The notes beneath the pieces are model-generated. The model searched no databases and was not told the origin of the DNA. It saw nothing but the letters and a program-made list of their open reading frames with translations. A program made the position numbers and the translations under genes. Shown here in pieces: positions 8,466-18,077 of a stretch of 64,000 bases of DNA (positions are counted from its first letter, which is position 1; each line of letters starts with the position of its first letter). Origin of the DNA: Pedobacter sp. Leaf250 (GTDB taxonomy: Bacteria > Bacteroidota > Bacteroidia > Sphingobacteriales > Sphingobacteriaceae); NCBI RefSeq assembly GCF_920984735.1, contig NZ_CAKLBU010000015.1, positions 55,823 through 119,822 on the forward strand. Direction: 5' to 3'.

Positions 8466-8507
8466 AAAACAAACAAGACTATATAGTTGGTTTGCTACAT
8501 AGTCTTG
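8466..8507 (-). promoter_or_regulatory. Terminator-like stem-loop in the greA leader
   Basis: On the minus strand CAAGACTAT (from 8507) pairs perfectly with ATAGTCTTG (ending 8474), a 9-bp stem with a 16-nt loop, directly followed by a T-rich run (TTTGTTTTTT). It ends about 30 nt before the greA start codon and about 10 nt after the predicted transcription start. It could act as an attenuator or release a short leader RNA. Confidence 0.55.
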
Positions 8508-8519
8508 CTTCAATTATAA

Positions 8520-8551
8520 CGAAGATAAATTGTGGAAATTACAAAAGCAAA
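8520..8551 (-). promoter_or_regulatory. greA promoter
   Basis: On the minus strand a TTTG -33 element (8551-8548) is followed after exactly 20 nt by TATCTTCG (8527-8520), a 7/8 match to the Bacteroidota -7 box. Transcription would begin near 8514, just before the leader stem-loop. The rest of the 8435-8781 spacer shows no further gene or structure that I can support. Confidence 0.55.
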
Positions 8552-8781
8552 TAAATACACAGGATTTTTATGATTTAAACCCAAAACCTTCGCTATTTAT
8601 GGCTTTCCAGGATAACCGACAACATAAATCCTACATTAGCATGGATACGAATAGCCCGCTGTTTTCTCACTGACAAAATTTATTGGAGCTTGTTCATCAT
8701 AAAATTACCAGGAAATTATCAGGTTCAGCTTCACCCGAAATTCATCCATTATTTTTAGCTTAGTCGAAATTATTCAGAAAA

Positions 8782-10662
8782 ATGAAAAAGTTATTTACAG
8801 TAGCCTTATTGATTGGGCTGGGCAATTCTACGCTTTCGGCTCAGGAACTTTATATGCCTAGAAACATTAAAGCAACCTATGAGAAGGGCACTCGTTCCAT
8901 AAACGGAAATCCAGGCGCCAATTATTGGCAAAATCATGGAAAATACACCATGGATATTAAGGTAGATGCTGAAAGCAAAATTGTTAGCGGACAGGAAGAA
9001 ATCCTATACAGCAACAACAGCAGCGATACTTTAAAAACTTTAGTGATTCGTTTTGTAAACAATTTGCACAAACCAACTTCTCCCCGTGGTGGTGCAGTAA
9101 GTGAAGATTTTCTAACTACCGGATTAAATATTTCTTCATTTTCTGTTGATGGAGAAACCTATAAAGTAGATTCGAAAAACTGGGGAACTGTTGGCAATGT
9201 CAAATTAAAGAAACCCTTAAATCCTAAATCAAAAATCAAAGTTAAAATAGGCTGGGATTACCCATTATCGAAAGAAAGTGGTCGCGAAGGGCAGATTGAT
9301 CCAAATTCATTTTTTGTAGCTTACAGTTATCCAAGAATATCGGTTTATGATGATTATAATGGATGGGATCGTATTCCACATACAGATAGGGCTGAATTTT
9401 ACAATGATTTTAATGATTATATATTTTCAGTAACCGCACCAAAAAATTATGTGGTTTATGCTACAGGCGATTTTTTGAATCCTGATGAAGTTTTACAACC
9501 AGAAATTGCAGCCCGTTTAAAAAAATCATTCAATACGGAAGAGGTAGTTAACATTGCTACAGCAGATGAATTAAAAAATGGTAAAGTAACCACTCAAAAA
9601 GATTGGAACACCTGGAAATTTAAAGCCAACCATATTCCTGATGTAACCTTTGCTTTGAGCAATCATTATGTTTGGGACGGTGGAAGCGTTGTTGTGGATA
9701 CCAAAACCGGAAGAAGGGCAAGTGCACAAGCCGCTTATAACCCAACAACTGGAAAGGATTTTTTAAATTCTGTTAAATATAATATCAATGCTTTGGCATG
9801 GTTTTCCAACAATTGGCCAGGCATTCCTTATCCTTATGCAAAAAGCATTGCTTTCCAAGGTTTTGCAGATATGGAATATCCGATGATGGTTAATGATTCG
9901 AATTTTGGTGATCCTGTTTTTGCTCAATTGGTTCAGGATCATGAAGTGGCGCACACGTATTTTCCATTTTTTATGGGCATTAACGAAACCCGTTATGCTT
10001 ATATGGACGAAGGTTGGGCAACTACTTTCGAATATTTAATCGGTATTGCCGAACATGGTAAAAAAGCTGCTGATGATTTTTATAAAAAGTTTAGGGTAAA
10101 CAGTTACATCAATGATAAATCTGCCGAGGAAGATCAACCAGTAATTTCCATGTCTGATCAGGTTTCGGGAGCGGGTTACGGTAATAATTCTTATGGAAAA
10201 GCATCTTTATCTTATCTCGCTTTGAAAGATATGCTTGGCGATGAACTCTTCAAAAAAGCTTTACACCATTACATGAACACGTGGAATGGAAAACACCCAA
10301 TTCCGTGGGATTATTTTAATTCGATGAATACCGGATCAGGACAAAATTTAAACTGGTTTTTTCAAAATTGGTTTTTCACCAATAATTACTTGGATTTGGC
10401 CATTAGCAACTCACAAGTTTCATCAGGAAGAATCACATTTGTAATTAAAAATGTTGGTGGTTTTGCCATTCCATTTGATATTTTGGTTACTGATGCTGAA
10501 GGTAAAACGGAAACCATCCATAAAACTCCAGCCGTATGGAAAGTGAATCAGAAAGAATTTACCATGACGATTAATACCAATCGCAAGATAAAATCGATCA
10601 CTTTGGATAATGGCATTTATGTAGATGCAACGCCGGGCGACAATGTTTATTCGATAAAATAA
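8782..10662 (+). CDS. Secreted M1-family zinc metallopeptidase (aminopeptidase-like)
   Basis: A 626-residue exported peptidase with a signal peptide at residues 1-20 (ends TLSAQ). The zinc site is HEVAH (His387, Glu388, His391) with the third ligand Glu410 in YMDEGWATTFE, the M1/gluzincin spacing HExxH-x18-E. The substrate-binding GAMEN loop of classic aminopeptidases is replaced by FADMEYP at about 357-363, as in many Bacteroidota M1-like proteins. The N-terminal half is the beta-saddle domain. It probably degrades peptides in the periplasm or outside the cell. It is monocistronic, and its stop codon abuts the hairpin shared with the convergent osmC gene. Confidence 0.93.
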   Translation: MKKLFTVALLIGLGNSTLSAQELYMPRNIKATYEKGTRSINGNPGANYWQNHGKYTMDIKVDAESKIVSGQEEILYSNNSSDTLKTLVIRFVNNLHKPTSPRGGAVSEDFLTTGLNISSFSVDGETYKVDSKNWGTVGNVKLKKPLNPKSKIKVKIGWDYPLSKESGREGQIDPNSFFVAYSYPRISVYDDYNGWDRIPHTDRAEFYNDFNDYIFSVTAPKNYVVYATGDFLNPDEVLQPEIAARLKKSFNTEEVVNIATADELKNGKVTTQKDWNTWKFKANHIPDVTFALSNHYVWDGGSVVVDTKTGRRASAQAAYNPTTGKDFLNSVKYNINALAWFSNNWPGIPYPYAKSIAFQGFADMEYPMMVNDSNFGDPVFAQLVQDHEVAHTYFPFFMGINETRYAYMDEGWATTFEYLIGIAEHGKKAADDFYKKFRVNSYINDKSAEEDQPVISMSDQVSGAGYGNNSYGKASLSYLALKDMLGDELFKKALHHYMNTWNGKHPIPWDYFNSMNTGSGQNLNWFFQNWFFTNNYLDLAISNSQVSSGRITFVIKNVGGFAIPFDILVTDAEGKTETIHKTPAVWKVNQKEFTMTINTNRKIKSITLDNGIYVDATPGDNVYSIK

Positions 10663-10663
10663 T

Positions 10664-10747
10664 TAGTAGTTTAAAGTTGGTCGTTTTCAAATTGAAACTG
10701 CCAACTTTAAACTTTAAACTTTATACTTTCCACTTTTAACTCTAAAC
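10664..10747. repeat. Heptad-word repeat and bidirectional hairpin (TTTAAAC type)
   Basis: In heptad phase the spacer reads TAGTAGT, TTAAAGT, TGGTCGT, TTTCAAA, TTGAAAC, TGCCAAC, then TTTAAAC twice, TTTATAC, TTTCCAC, TTTTAAC, TCTAAAC. Seven consecutive words end in AC. GTTTAAAGTTGG (10669-10680) and CCAACTTTAAAC (10701-10712) form a perfect 12-bp stem around GGTCGTTTTCAA. The array fills the whole gap between two convergent stop codons and overlaps the osmC stop. Confidence 0.8.
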
Positions 10748-11221
10748 GCCATTCTCCGCTTTGCAAGCTGCTTCATGTTTAACCGGAAAGTTTAACGAAT
10801 TTGCAATAAAACATAATTTATTGGCTTCTTTATGCAAAGATTCTGCAAGTTCAAAATGTGCTTTATCGGCAATTAAAACTTGTGGGTGCAGCGTAACTTC
10901 TCTAAATTTCCCGCTTCCATCTGCCGATTCTTCCATTGTACCTACAGCTTCATCTTTATAATCGATTACCACGATTTCATTTTTAGAGCAGAGGTGTAAA
11001 TACCAAAGCATGTGGCAACTCGAAATGGATGATAGCAGTAAATCTTCGGGATTATATTTAGATTTATCTCCAAGAAAGGCAGAATCAGATGAACCAGAAA
11101 TATCGGCTTTTCCCTTTACAGAAATAACATAATCGCGATCGTAGGAACGATAATCCATTGTGCCCGAGCCCTTATTGCCCGTCCAGGTTACGGTGGTAGA
11201 ATATAAATGATCTTTCGGCAT
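10742..11221 (-). CDS. OsmC family protein
   Basis: A 159-residue member of the OsmC/Ohr family, many of which detoxify organic hydroperoxides with a pair of cysteines. One conserved cysteine is in LLSSISSCHMLWYLHLC (about residue 69), preceded by the usual NPEDLLLSS. The second is near LCFIANSLNFPV in the C-terminal third. The N-terminal TWTGNKGSGTMDYRSYDRDY resembles the YhfA-like subgroup. It is convergent with the M1 peptidase gene. The exact substrate is not clear from sequence. Confidence 0.9.
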   Translation of the reverse strand: MPKDHLYSTTVTWTGNKGSGTMDYRSYDRDYVISVKGKADISGSSDSAFLGDKSKYNPEDLLLSSISSCHMLWYLHLCSKNEIVVIDYKDEAVGTMEESADGSGKFREVTLHPQVLIADKAHFELAESLHKEANKLCFIANSLNFPVKHEAACKAENGV

Positions 11222-11340
11222 GATATAATTTAGTTAGAAATTGTATTCCAATTTAGGGATTTAGGATTGAAACTTCGAGAAGAAATCACAATTGTTTTTT
11301 AATTTAGAATTAGATTAAGATACCCATAAGGTGCAACGAC

Positions 11341-12267
11341 CTAAAAAGACAAGCCCTTCAGTTTCTCAGCCAACACCTCCGAAATTTTACGGTAAGAATC
11401 GAAGGTCCAACCAGCAACATGCGGAGTTAATATCACTTTTTCATTCTTCGTCAATTCCGTATACCAAGACTGCTCGCTCAAAGCAGGAAATTTTTCTGTT
11501 TGCAAAACATCCAAACCCGCAGCTATTATTTTTCCTGATTCAATTGCATTCAACACGGCTTTAGTATTTACAATTTCACCTCTGGCAGTATTGATAAAGA
11601 AAATTGATTTCTTAAAGTGAAAGAGATATTCATCATCAACCATTTGCCTGGTTTCGGTGGTTAAAGGAATATGTAAACTTAATACATCGCTATGTTTCAC
11701 AATTTCTTCCATGCTTACCTCGCGGGCAAAAGCATCAGAAAAACCAGTTTTATATTTATCGTAGGCCATAACATCAACTTCAAAGCCTGCTAATTTTTTA
11801 GCAAAGCTTTGCCCCATGAAACCATAACCAATAATCCCTACTTTTTTGCCCTTTAACTCATAACCACGATTTTCTTCACGATCCCAAATACCGCTTCTAA
11901 TTTCAGCATCAGCCCTGCGAAAATTATTCATTAATGATAAAAGCAATCCCGTGGCATGTTCTCCTACGGCATCACAGTTTCCTTCGGGTGCATTAATTAA
12001 TTCAATATTTCGCTCAAAAGCAATTTTATCATCGATGTTATCCAGGCCTGCACCAGCACGGGCAACAAATTTTAAGTTTGGTGCCGCAGCGAAAATTTCA
12101 GCGTCGATTCTGAATTTTGTTCTTACAGCAATGCCCACATAATCTTTTATTTTGTTTAAGGTTTGTTGCCTAGTAATTTGAGGTTTATCATCAACTTCAT
12201 AACCCATTGCTATTGCCTGCTCTTTAAAAGCCGGATGTAAATCATCAACGATTAATATTTTTTTCAT
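11341..12267 (-). CDS. D-isomer-specific 2-hydroxyacid dehydrogenase
   Basis: A 308-residue NAD-dependent dehydrogenase of the phosphoglycerate dehydrogenase-like family. The Rossmann motif is KVGIIGYGFMGQSFAKKLA (about residues 143-161). The catalytic set is visible as Arg in ARAGAGLDNI, the acidic residue in the NTARGEIVNTKA segment, and His in LTPHVAGWTFDS near the C-terminus. The C-terminal ACT domain of many SerA proteins is absent, so it could be SerA of the short type or another 2-hydroxyacid dehydrogenase. No serine-pathway genes are adjacent to settle this. Confidence 0.9.
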   Translation of the reverse strand: MKKILIVDDLHPAFKEQAIAMGYEVDDKPQITRQQTLNKIKDYVGIAVRTKFRIDAEIFAAAPNLKFVARAGAGLDNIDDKIAFERNIELINAPEGNCDAVGEHATGLLLSLMNNFRRADAEIRSGIWDREENRGYELKGKKVGIIGYGFMGQSFAKKLAGFEVDVMAYDKYKTGFSDAFAREVSMEEIVKHSDVLSLHIPLTTETRQMVDDEYLFHFKKSIFFINTARGEIVNTKAVLNAIESGKIIAAGLDVLQTEKFPALSEQSWYTELTKNEKVILTPHVAGWTFDSYRKISEVLAEKLKGLSF

Positions 12268-12493
12268 CTAAAACAAAAGTAACAATTTAGATATTGCTCA
12301 ATTGCAATATTTGCTCAATTGATTGCAAATTTCCTTGCCGGATTGGTGTACATAACAATAAATCAATCAAAAATTACTCACAAAAATATTACTATAATAT
12401 GGCTGTAATAAAATAGTTACGCCTCCTTAATTAAACTTAGTTGCCGTTACTTTGTCTCCCTTTACAAAAACACACAACATATAATATATTTTA

Positions 12494-14986
12494 ATGAGAA
12501 TTTTGAAATCGAGGACGATACAAATTACCCTTTTATTATTAAGCTTATCTTTTAATTTATTTGCTCAAACTGGCGGCAAAGCAAAAATTATTGGCGTACT
12601 TAAAGATGCTAAAACACAAGAAACTATACCCTTTGCAACAGCTGTTTTAATAGATAAAGCTACTGCTAAAAATGCAAAAATAGCACAAACAGATGCCAAC
12701 GGTGCCTTTATCATGGCCGATTTACCAACAGGAACTTTTACTTTCAAAATAAGTTTTGTAGGCTACCAAACCATGGTACGCGATAACGTAACCATAACCG
12801 CAGCTACCGGAACTTTAAACTTCGGCGATATTAAGATGAATACCGCTAAAGGAAATATTCTGAGTGAGGTAACGGTAACCGGCCAAAAACAAGGGATGCA
12901 GATGGGTATCGATAAAAAGATTTTCGCTGTAGATCAAAGTGTAATTAGTGAGGGTGGTTCTGCCGGCGATTTATTGCAGAATGTTCCTTCAGTTTCTACT
13001 GATATGGATGGAAATGTAAGTTTGCGTGGATCGAGCGGTGTAAGGGTTTTAATTGATGGCAAACCTTCATTAATTGCAGGTGGTAATGTGGCTCAAATTC
13101 TTCAGTCTATTCCGGCAAGTTCAATTGAAAGTGTTGAAGTAATCACTAATCCATCTTCAAAATATGATGCCGAAGGTCAATCTGGGATTATCAATATCGT
13201 ATTAAAGAAAAACACAAAACTAGGATTCAACGGCTCTGTGGCATTAACTGCCGGTAACCGCGACAATTACAATGGTAACACCAATTTGAGTTTCCAGAAC
13301 AGTAAGGTAAACTTATATGGTAATTATAGTTATCGTTATGGCAATAGAATTGGAGGAGGTTTTCAGGATATTACCTATAAAAACTCACCAAATTCAACTG
13401 CATTCGCAAATCAAAATACATCATCAACTTCGTTGGATAAAGGACATAACGCTAAAGCAGGATTAGATTATTACATCACACCGAAAAGTATTGTAAGTTT
13501 ATCTGGAGGTTTTAATTCGAGAGAAAACGACCGTAATGAAGCTGTGGATATTAGACAATTGCGTTCTAATTTAAGTCCGGTGTTGTTGAGCAATAGAAAT
13601 AATACCAATATTGGCGATGGAAGCAGCTATGATTTAAACCTGGACTACGTTCAAAAATTCAAGAAACCAAAAGAAGAATTAACATTTAATTTCGGTTATT
13701 CTTACGGAACAAACAATAACGATCAGGAATACAATACCATCATCACAAATCGAAATGGTAATGCGGTAAACATTAACCCAAGTTTGCAGCGTATTTTTAA
13801 TACTGGTGATAATACAAACTATAACATTCAGGCAGATTATACGCTACCTGTTGGAAAAGCAGGTAAAATTGAAACTGGATACCGCAGCCAAATTCGTTTG
13901 GGTGATAATGATCAATATGCTGATTCGGTTTTAACCAATACAGAAATTATTATCCGCAACAACAAGTTGATTAACGATTTCAGCAGCAAGGATCAAGTAC
14001 ACGCTTTATATTTAAATTATCAAAATCAGATTAAGGATTTTGGATATCAAATTGGTTTAAGAGCCGAGGATGCCCGTTTAGATACCTATTTAGAAGGTTA
14101 TAATGGTAACGTTTTAACATCAAGTGAAGGAAATATTCATTACAAAAGACTATATCCAAGCGTATTTTTAACACAAAAATTAAAAGGCGAACAACAAGTT
14201 CAGTTAAGTTATACACGTCGTGTAAATCGCCCACGCCCTTGGGATACGAATCCATTTTTAGATGTATCTGATCCTTTAAATTACAGGGCAGGTAATCCAA
14301 ATTTATATCCAGAGGATGTTCACTCATTCGAATTGGGTTACAGCAAGTATTTCAAAAAAGTAACATTAACATCGAGCTTATATTTCCGTCAAACCAATGA
14401 TGTTATTCAGCGTGTAAGAAGTGTGCCTGATGCCAATGGTATAATCACAACTACGCCTCAAAACTTAACACGTCAACAAAATAGCGGTTTAGAGTTAATT
14501 GGCAGGTTCGATTTAATTAAAGCATTAAACTTCACTACCAACGTAAATTTATACCAACAAAAATTTGAAGGTGATGAAAGATTTAATATCGCTAGCAGAA
14601 GTGGATTTAGCTGGAATGGAAACATTACAGGAAATTTAATCGTTGCCAAAAATGTTTCCATTCAAGTACGAGCCGATTATAGAGCTCCGGAAGTAATGGC
14701 TCAGGGTAAACGTAATGCCATGTATGGAATTGATGGCGGTGCGAAATATGATTTCCCAAACAAAAAAGCATCTCTTAGTTTTAGTATCAGAGATGTGTTT
14801 AATACCAGAAGATGGAGCATGACTACCGATGATGATTTTACTTACATTGATTTTGCAAGACGTATGCAAGGCACAATGGGTAATCTAACATTCTCTTATC
14901 GCTTCGGAAAAACAACTTTTAATTTAAACAAAACTAAAAAGAAAGACGATCAACAAGATAATCGTCCTGATGAAGGATCATTTTAA
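12494..14986 (+). CDS. Outer-membrane beta-barrel family protein (TonB-dependent-receptor-like)
   Basis: An 830-residue outer-membrane protein with a signal peptide (residues 1-24, ending FAQ). A carboxypeptidase-like regulatory domain follows at about 30-118 (GVLKDAKTQETIPFATAVLI), then a plug-like domain (about 145-235) with the box VRVLIDGKPSLI, and a long C-terminal barrel ending in SYRFGKTTFN. It belongs to the outer-membrane beta-barrel 3 type often annotated as a TonB-dependent receptor. It is paralogous to the next gene. Its substrate is unknown. A strong terminator separates it from the neighbour, so the pair need not be one transcript. Confidence 0.9.
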   Translation: MRILKSRTIQITLLLLSLSFNLFAQTGGKAKIIGVLKDAKTQETIPFATAVLIDKATAKNAKIAQTDANGAFIMADLPTGTFTFKISFVGYQTMVRDNVTITAATGTLNFGDIKMNTAKGNILSEVTVTGQKQGMQMGIDKKIFAVDQSVISEGGSAGDLLQNVPSVSTDMDGNVSLRGSSGVRVLIDGKPSLIAGGNVAQILQSIPASSIESVEVITNPSSKYDAEGQSGIINIVLKKNTKLGFNGSVALTAGNRDNYNGNTNLSFQNSKVNLYGNYSYRYGNRIGGGFQDITYKNSPNSTAFANQNTSSTSLDKGHNAKAGLDYYITPKSIVSLSGGFNSRENDRNEAVDIRQLRSNLSPVLLSNRNNTNIGDGSSYDLNLDYVQKFKKPKEELTFNFGYSYGTNNNDQEYNTIITNRNGNAVNINPSLQRIFNTGDNTNYNIQADYTLPVGKAGKIETGYRSQIRLGDNDQYADSVLTNTEIIIRNNKLINDFSSKDQVHALYLNYQNQIKDFGYQIGLRAEDARLDTYLEGYNGNVLTSSEGNIHYKRLYPSVFLTQKLKGEQQVQLSYTRRVNRPRPWDTNPFLDVSDPLNYRAGNPNLYPEDVHSFELGYSKYFKKVTLTSSLYFRQTNDVIQRVRSVPDANGIITTTPQNLTRQQNSGLELIGRFDLIKALNFTTNVNLYQQKFEGDERFNIASRSGFSWNGNITGNLIVAKNVSIQVRADYRAPEVMAQGKRNAMYGIDGGAKYDFPNKKASLSFSIRDVFNTRRWSMTTDDDFTYIDFARRMQGTMGNLTFSYRFGKTTFNLNKTKKKDDQQDNRPDEGSF

Positions 14987-14992
14987 TTTTGA

Positions 14993-15031
14993 AAAAGGCG
15001 TTTAAAAAAAATAATTTTAAACGCCTTTTTT
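14993..15031 (+). terminator. Intrinsic terminator between the two beta-barrel genes
   Basis: An 11-bp stem (GGCGTTTAAAA with TTTTAAACGCC) is followed by a run of T residues, 10 bp after the upstream stop codon. Confidence 0.85.
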
Positions 15032-15049
15032 ATAAGCGCTAACCAAACA

Positions 15050-17473
15050 TTGAAAAAACGTCTCCCTAAATTCTACCTCATTTTATTAATCCTGTTTTCG
15101 GGTATCGCGGCTTATGCTGCCGATAAAGGAACGATTAGGGGCAAAGTTGTAGAAGAGATTGGTGGACTAACCATTCCATCGGCAATAGTTTCTGTATATC
15201 TGGAAGGTGCTGAGCAGGCATTAACCACTTCAGCAACCGATGAAGATGGTTTTTTCAGCATTAAAAATTTAAAGCCTGGCAGTTATAGGGTTAAAATAAG
15301 TTATGTAGGTTATGCACCCTTAATTGTTAATGGCATCATCATTACAGAAAAAGATTTCGATAAAAATTTAGGATCCCTTAAACTTAGTTCCGAACAAAAC
15401 TCATTACAGGAAGTTACCATTACCGTTCAGAAACCCGCCATAGAATTTGGAGCGGATGGTGTAACGTACAATGTTGGATCGACACTTTTGGCTGAAGGAA
15501 GCACTGCTACAGATGTACTGAAAAATGTGCCTATGGTACAGGTTGATATCGATGGCAACGCAACCATAGCAGGCAAAAAAAGTACCCGGGTTTTTATTGA
15601 TGGCAAACCATCTGACTATATGACTTCCAATATCGCCGATCTTTTAAATGTTCTTCCTTCAGATGCGATTGAAAAAATCGAAGTGTTAACCAATCCTCCG
15701 GCAAAATATAGCGGCGACGGCGAAGGCATCATTAATATTGTAATGAAGAAAGGCTTTAAAGTTGGTTTTAATGGCAATATCGGGATAGCAGGCGGTGTTC
15801 AAGGAAACGGAAATGCAAACACAAATGCCTCATACCGTGGAAAAAACTATGCCATTAACGGAAGTGCTGCTTATCGTTATAACGTTGGGAGAGGCGAAAG
15901 CAATAGCTACCGTGAAAATTTCTTCCCTGATACTACATTTTATTACGACCAAACCGGCAGTAGCAAAAGTAAAAGCAAGGGTGCAAATTTTAGGCTGGGT
16001 TTTGATTGGGATATTACGCCTAAGCAAAATATTCGCTTATCTACCAATTATAACGACAATAAATCTTCATCAAATTCGGTCAATAATCTCCGTTATTTAA
16101 GTGAAGAATTAATTGAGAGAAGATTGCGAAACCAGGCCAATACGGGCGATGGAAAAAGCAATAACTTTGTGATTAATGCCGATTATAAACTTCAAACAGA
16201 TACCAGCGGCGGAAACTTATCGATTGGTTTAACATTCAATACCAATGGAAGTTTAGATCTCCGAACTTACAATACCTCCTATCTCCCCATTGGCATTTCG
16301 CGGGCCACTTTGCAGCAAAACAATAATGATATTGGCAATAATGGTTTAACTTTTAACCTTGATTATGATAAGCCTGTATTTAAAAAAAGGGATCGCATAG
16401 AACTCGGATTGGCTTACAATTATAGAAAAAACGATAACGATTTATTAGTCGAAAATTTCAATTTCCAAACGCAGCAGTTTTTAACAAATGATAGATTGAG
16501 TAATCAATTTTTGTACAATGAAAATATTTTTGCTGGTTATGCATCGTACAATTATCGAAATAATGGCTGGGGAATAAAAACCGGTGTAAGAACCGAATTA
16601 ACTGATGTTGGATTTGATTTATCTACAGGAGAAACCTATAATGTTAAGCCATATTTAAGTGTTTTTCCAAATCTATCGTTTAACAGGTTTTTCAAAAAAC
16701 GCTACAATCTTGGTGCTACCTATAGCGTTCGCATTAATCGCCCAAGAGAAAATACGCTGAATCCGCAGGTTAATAATGTTGATACCTTAAATATTTCTTA
16801 CGGAAATCCGAATCTTTCGCCTTCGTACACTCACCAAATGGATATTAGTTTTGGAGCCTTTGGTCAGAAATGGTCCTTCACTCCACGCCTTTCTTATTCT
16901 AGCAGTCAGGGCGTTATTGAACGATTTAGAACTGTAATTTTAATTCCTGGCTCTACTACAGCCCGATCGGAAAGTACTTTTGATAATGTAGGTGCGAACA
17001 ATTCACTGGCATTGATTTTAATTGGAAACTATCGCCCGACTAATAAAATATCTGCAAATGGTAATTTTAGTTTAATTCAAAGTAATTATACCTCAAAATT
17101 AAATAGTGCACTAAACAGGGATGGCTTAAGTGTGAGGGGAACATTTGGATTTTCTATGCAACTTCCTCAAAAAACTGCCTTTGAATCTAACTTGAATTAT
17201 GCCAACAATGTAAGCGCCCAAGGAAGAAATAAAGGTTCCATTACTTCAAGTTTCTCGGCACGAAAAATGTTTTTCAGTAATAGATTAAATTTTAGAATTA
17301 CCCTTAATGATATTTTTGGGAACAGAAACAACACCGTTTATAATGAAGGCGAGAATTTCAGACTTCAAAGCTTTTCTACCAACAATACTCAAAACTTTAT
17401 TTTCAGCTTAAATTATCGGTTCACAAAAATTGCCAAAAAGATTCCGCCGCCGCCAGTGGCAAAACCACAATAA
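15050..17473 (+). CDS. Outer-membrane beta-barrel family protein, paralogue
   Basis: An 807-residue paralogue of the preceding protein. It has a signal peptide (to about residue 24), a carboxypeptidase-like domain at about 27-115, a plug-like region with STRVFIDGKPSDYMTSN and the QVDIDGNATI box, and a barrel that ends LNYRFTKIAKK. The start is a TTG at 15050: no ATG lies nearby, and this start gives a proper MKKRL signal peptide. The terminator of the upstream gene ends only about 20 bp before it. The proline-rich C-terminal end (IPPPPVAKP) is unusual for a barrel protein, which normally finishes on an aromatic strand. Confidence 0.9.
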   Translation: MKKRLPKFYLILLILFSGIAAYAADKGTIRGKVVEEIGGLTIPSAIVSVYLEGAEQALTTSATDEDGFFSIKNLKPGSYRVKISYVGYAPLIVNGIIITEKDFDKNLGSLKLSSEQNSLQEVTITVQKPAIEFGADGVTYNVGSTLLAEGSTATDVLKNVPMVQVDIDGNATIAGKKSTRVFIDGKPSDYMTSNIADLLNVLPSDAIEKIEVLTNPPAKYSGDGEGIINIVMKKGFKVGFNGNIGIAGGVQGNGNANTNASYRGKNYAINGSAAYRYNVGRGESNSYRENFFPDTTFYYDQTGSSKSKSKGANFRLGFDWDITPKQNIRLSTNYNDNKSSSNSVNNLRYLSEELIERRLRNQANTGDGKSNNFVINADYKLQTDTSGGNLSIGLTFNTNGSLDLRTYNTSYLPIGISRATLQQNNNDIGNNGLTFNLDYDKPVFKKRDRIELGLAYNYRKNDNDLLVENFNFQTQQFLTNDRLSNQFLYNENIFAGYASYNYRNNGWGIKTGVRTELTDVGFDLSTGETYNVKPYLSVFPNLSFNRFFKKRYNLGATYSVRINRPRENTLNPQVNNVDTLNISYGNPNLSPSYTHQMDISFGAFGQKWSFTPRLSYSSSQGVIERFRTVILIPGSTTARSESTFDNVGANNSLALILIGNYRPTNKISANGNFSLIQSNYTSKLNSALNRDGLSVRGTFGFSMQLPQKTAFESNLNYANNVSAQGRNKGSITSSFSARKMFFSNRLNFRITLNDIFGNRNNTVYNEGENFRLQSFSTNNTQNFIFSLNYRFTKIAKKIPPPPVAKPQ

Positions 17474-17508
17474 ATTTTATATCGAATGAGATATTTGTAA
17501 TTTGCAGC

Positions 17509-18063
17509 ATGGAAGAGCGAAACCCTTGGAAAACATTAGAAAGCGAGTTAAAGTACGATAACAATTGGATAAAAGTTACCGAACATCAAGTCATCAATCC
17601 ATCTGGCGGAAAAGGAATTTATGGTGAAGTCCATTTTAAAAATTTGGCCATTGGCATTTTGCCTCTGGATGAAGATTATAATACCTGGTTGGTTGGCCAA
17701 TACCGTTTTCCATTAAAAGCTTATAGTTGGGAGATTCCTGAAGGCGGCGGACCGGTTGGAGAAGATCCCTTAGAAAGTGCTCGAAGGGAGTTGCTCGAAG
17801 AAACGGGAATGAGCGCCAGCAATTGGAAAGAAATACAGCGAATGCATTTATCAAATTCTGTAAGCGATGAATTGAGCATCATTTATGTAGCTACAGGTTT
17901 AATTCAAGGCATCGCCATGCCCGAAGAAACCGAAGAATTAATTGTAAAAAAAATTCCTTTCGATGAAGCTTATGAAATGGTGATGAATAATGAGATTACT
18001 GATTCGATTAGCGTTGCCGCTATTTTAAAAGCGAAATTAATGATCATGGAAAATTTGATTTAA
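17509..18063 (+). CDS. NUDIX hydrolase (ADP-ribose pyrophosphatase-like)
   Basis: A 184-residue NUDIX enzyme. The Nudix box is GEDPLESARRELLEETGM (about residues 84-101), preceded by SWEIPEGGGPV, the arrangement of ADP-sugar pyrophosphatases. The N-terminal strand domain (WIKVTEHQVINPSGG) also fits the ADP-ribose group. It lies 35 bp after the barrel-protein gene. It probably hydrolyses ADP-ribose or a related nucleoside diphosphate derivative; the exact substrate is inference. Confidence 0.92.
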   Translation: MEERNPWKTLESELKYDNNWIKVTEHQVINPSGGKGIYGEVHFKNLAIGILPLDEDYNTWLVGQYRFPLKAYSWEIPEGGGPVGEDPLESARRELLEETGMSASNWKEIQRMHLSNSVSDELSIIYVATGLIQGIAMPEETEELIVKKIPFDEAYEMVMNNEITDSISVAAILKAKLMIMENLI

Positions 18064-18077
18064 TATTTACCCATGAG

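Noticed and set aside
14031..14327. Minus-strand open frames inside the beta-barrel genes
   Set aside because: They lie wholly within conserved barrel coding sequence and show no domain or promoter.
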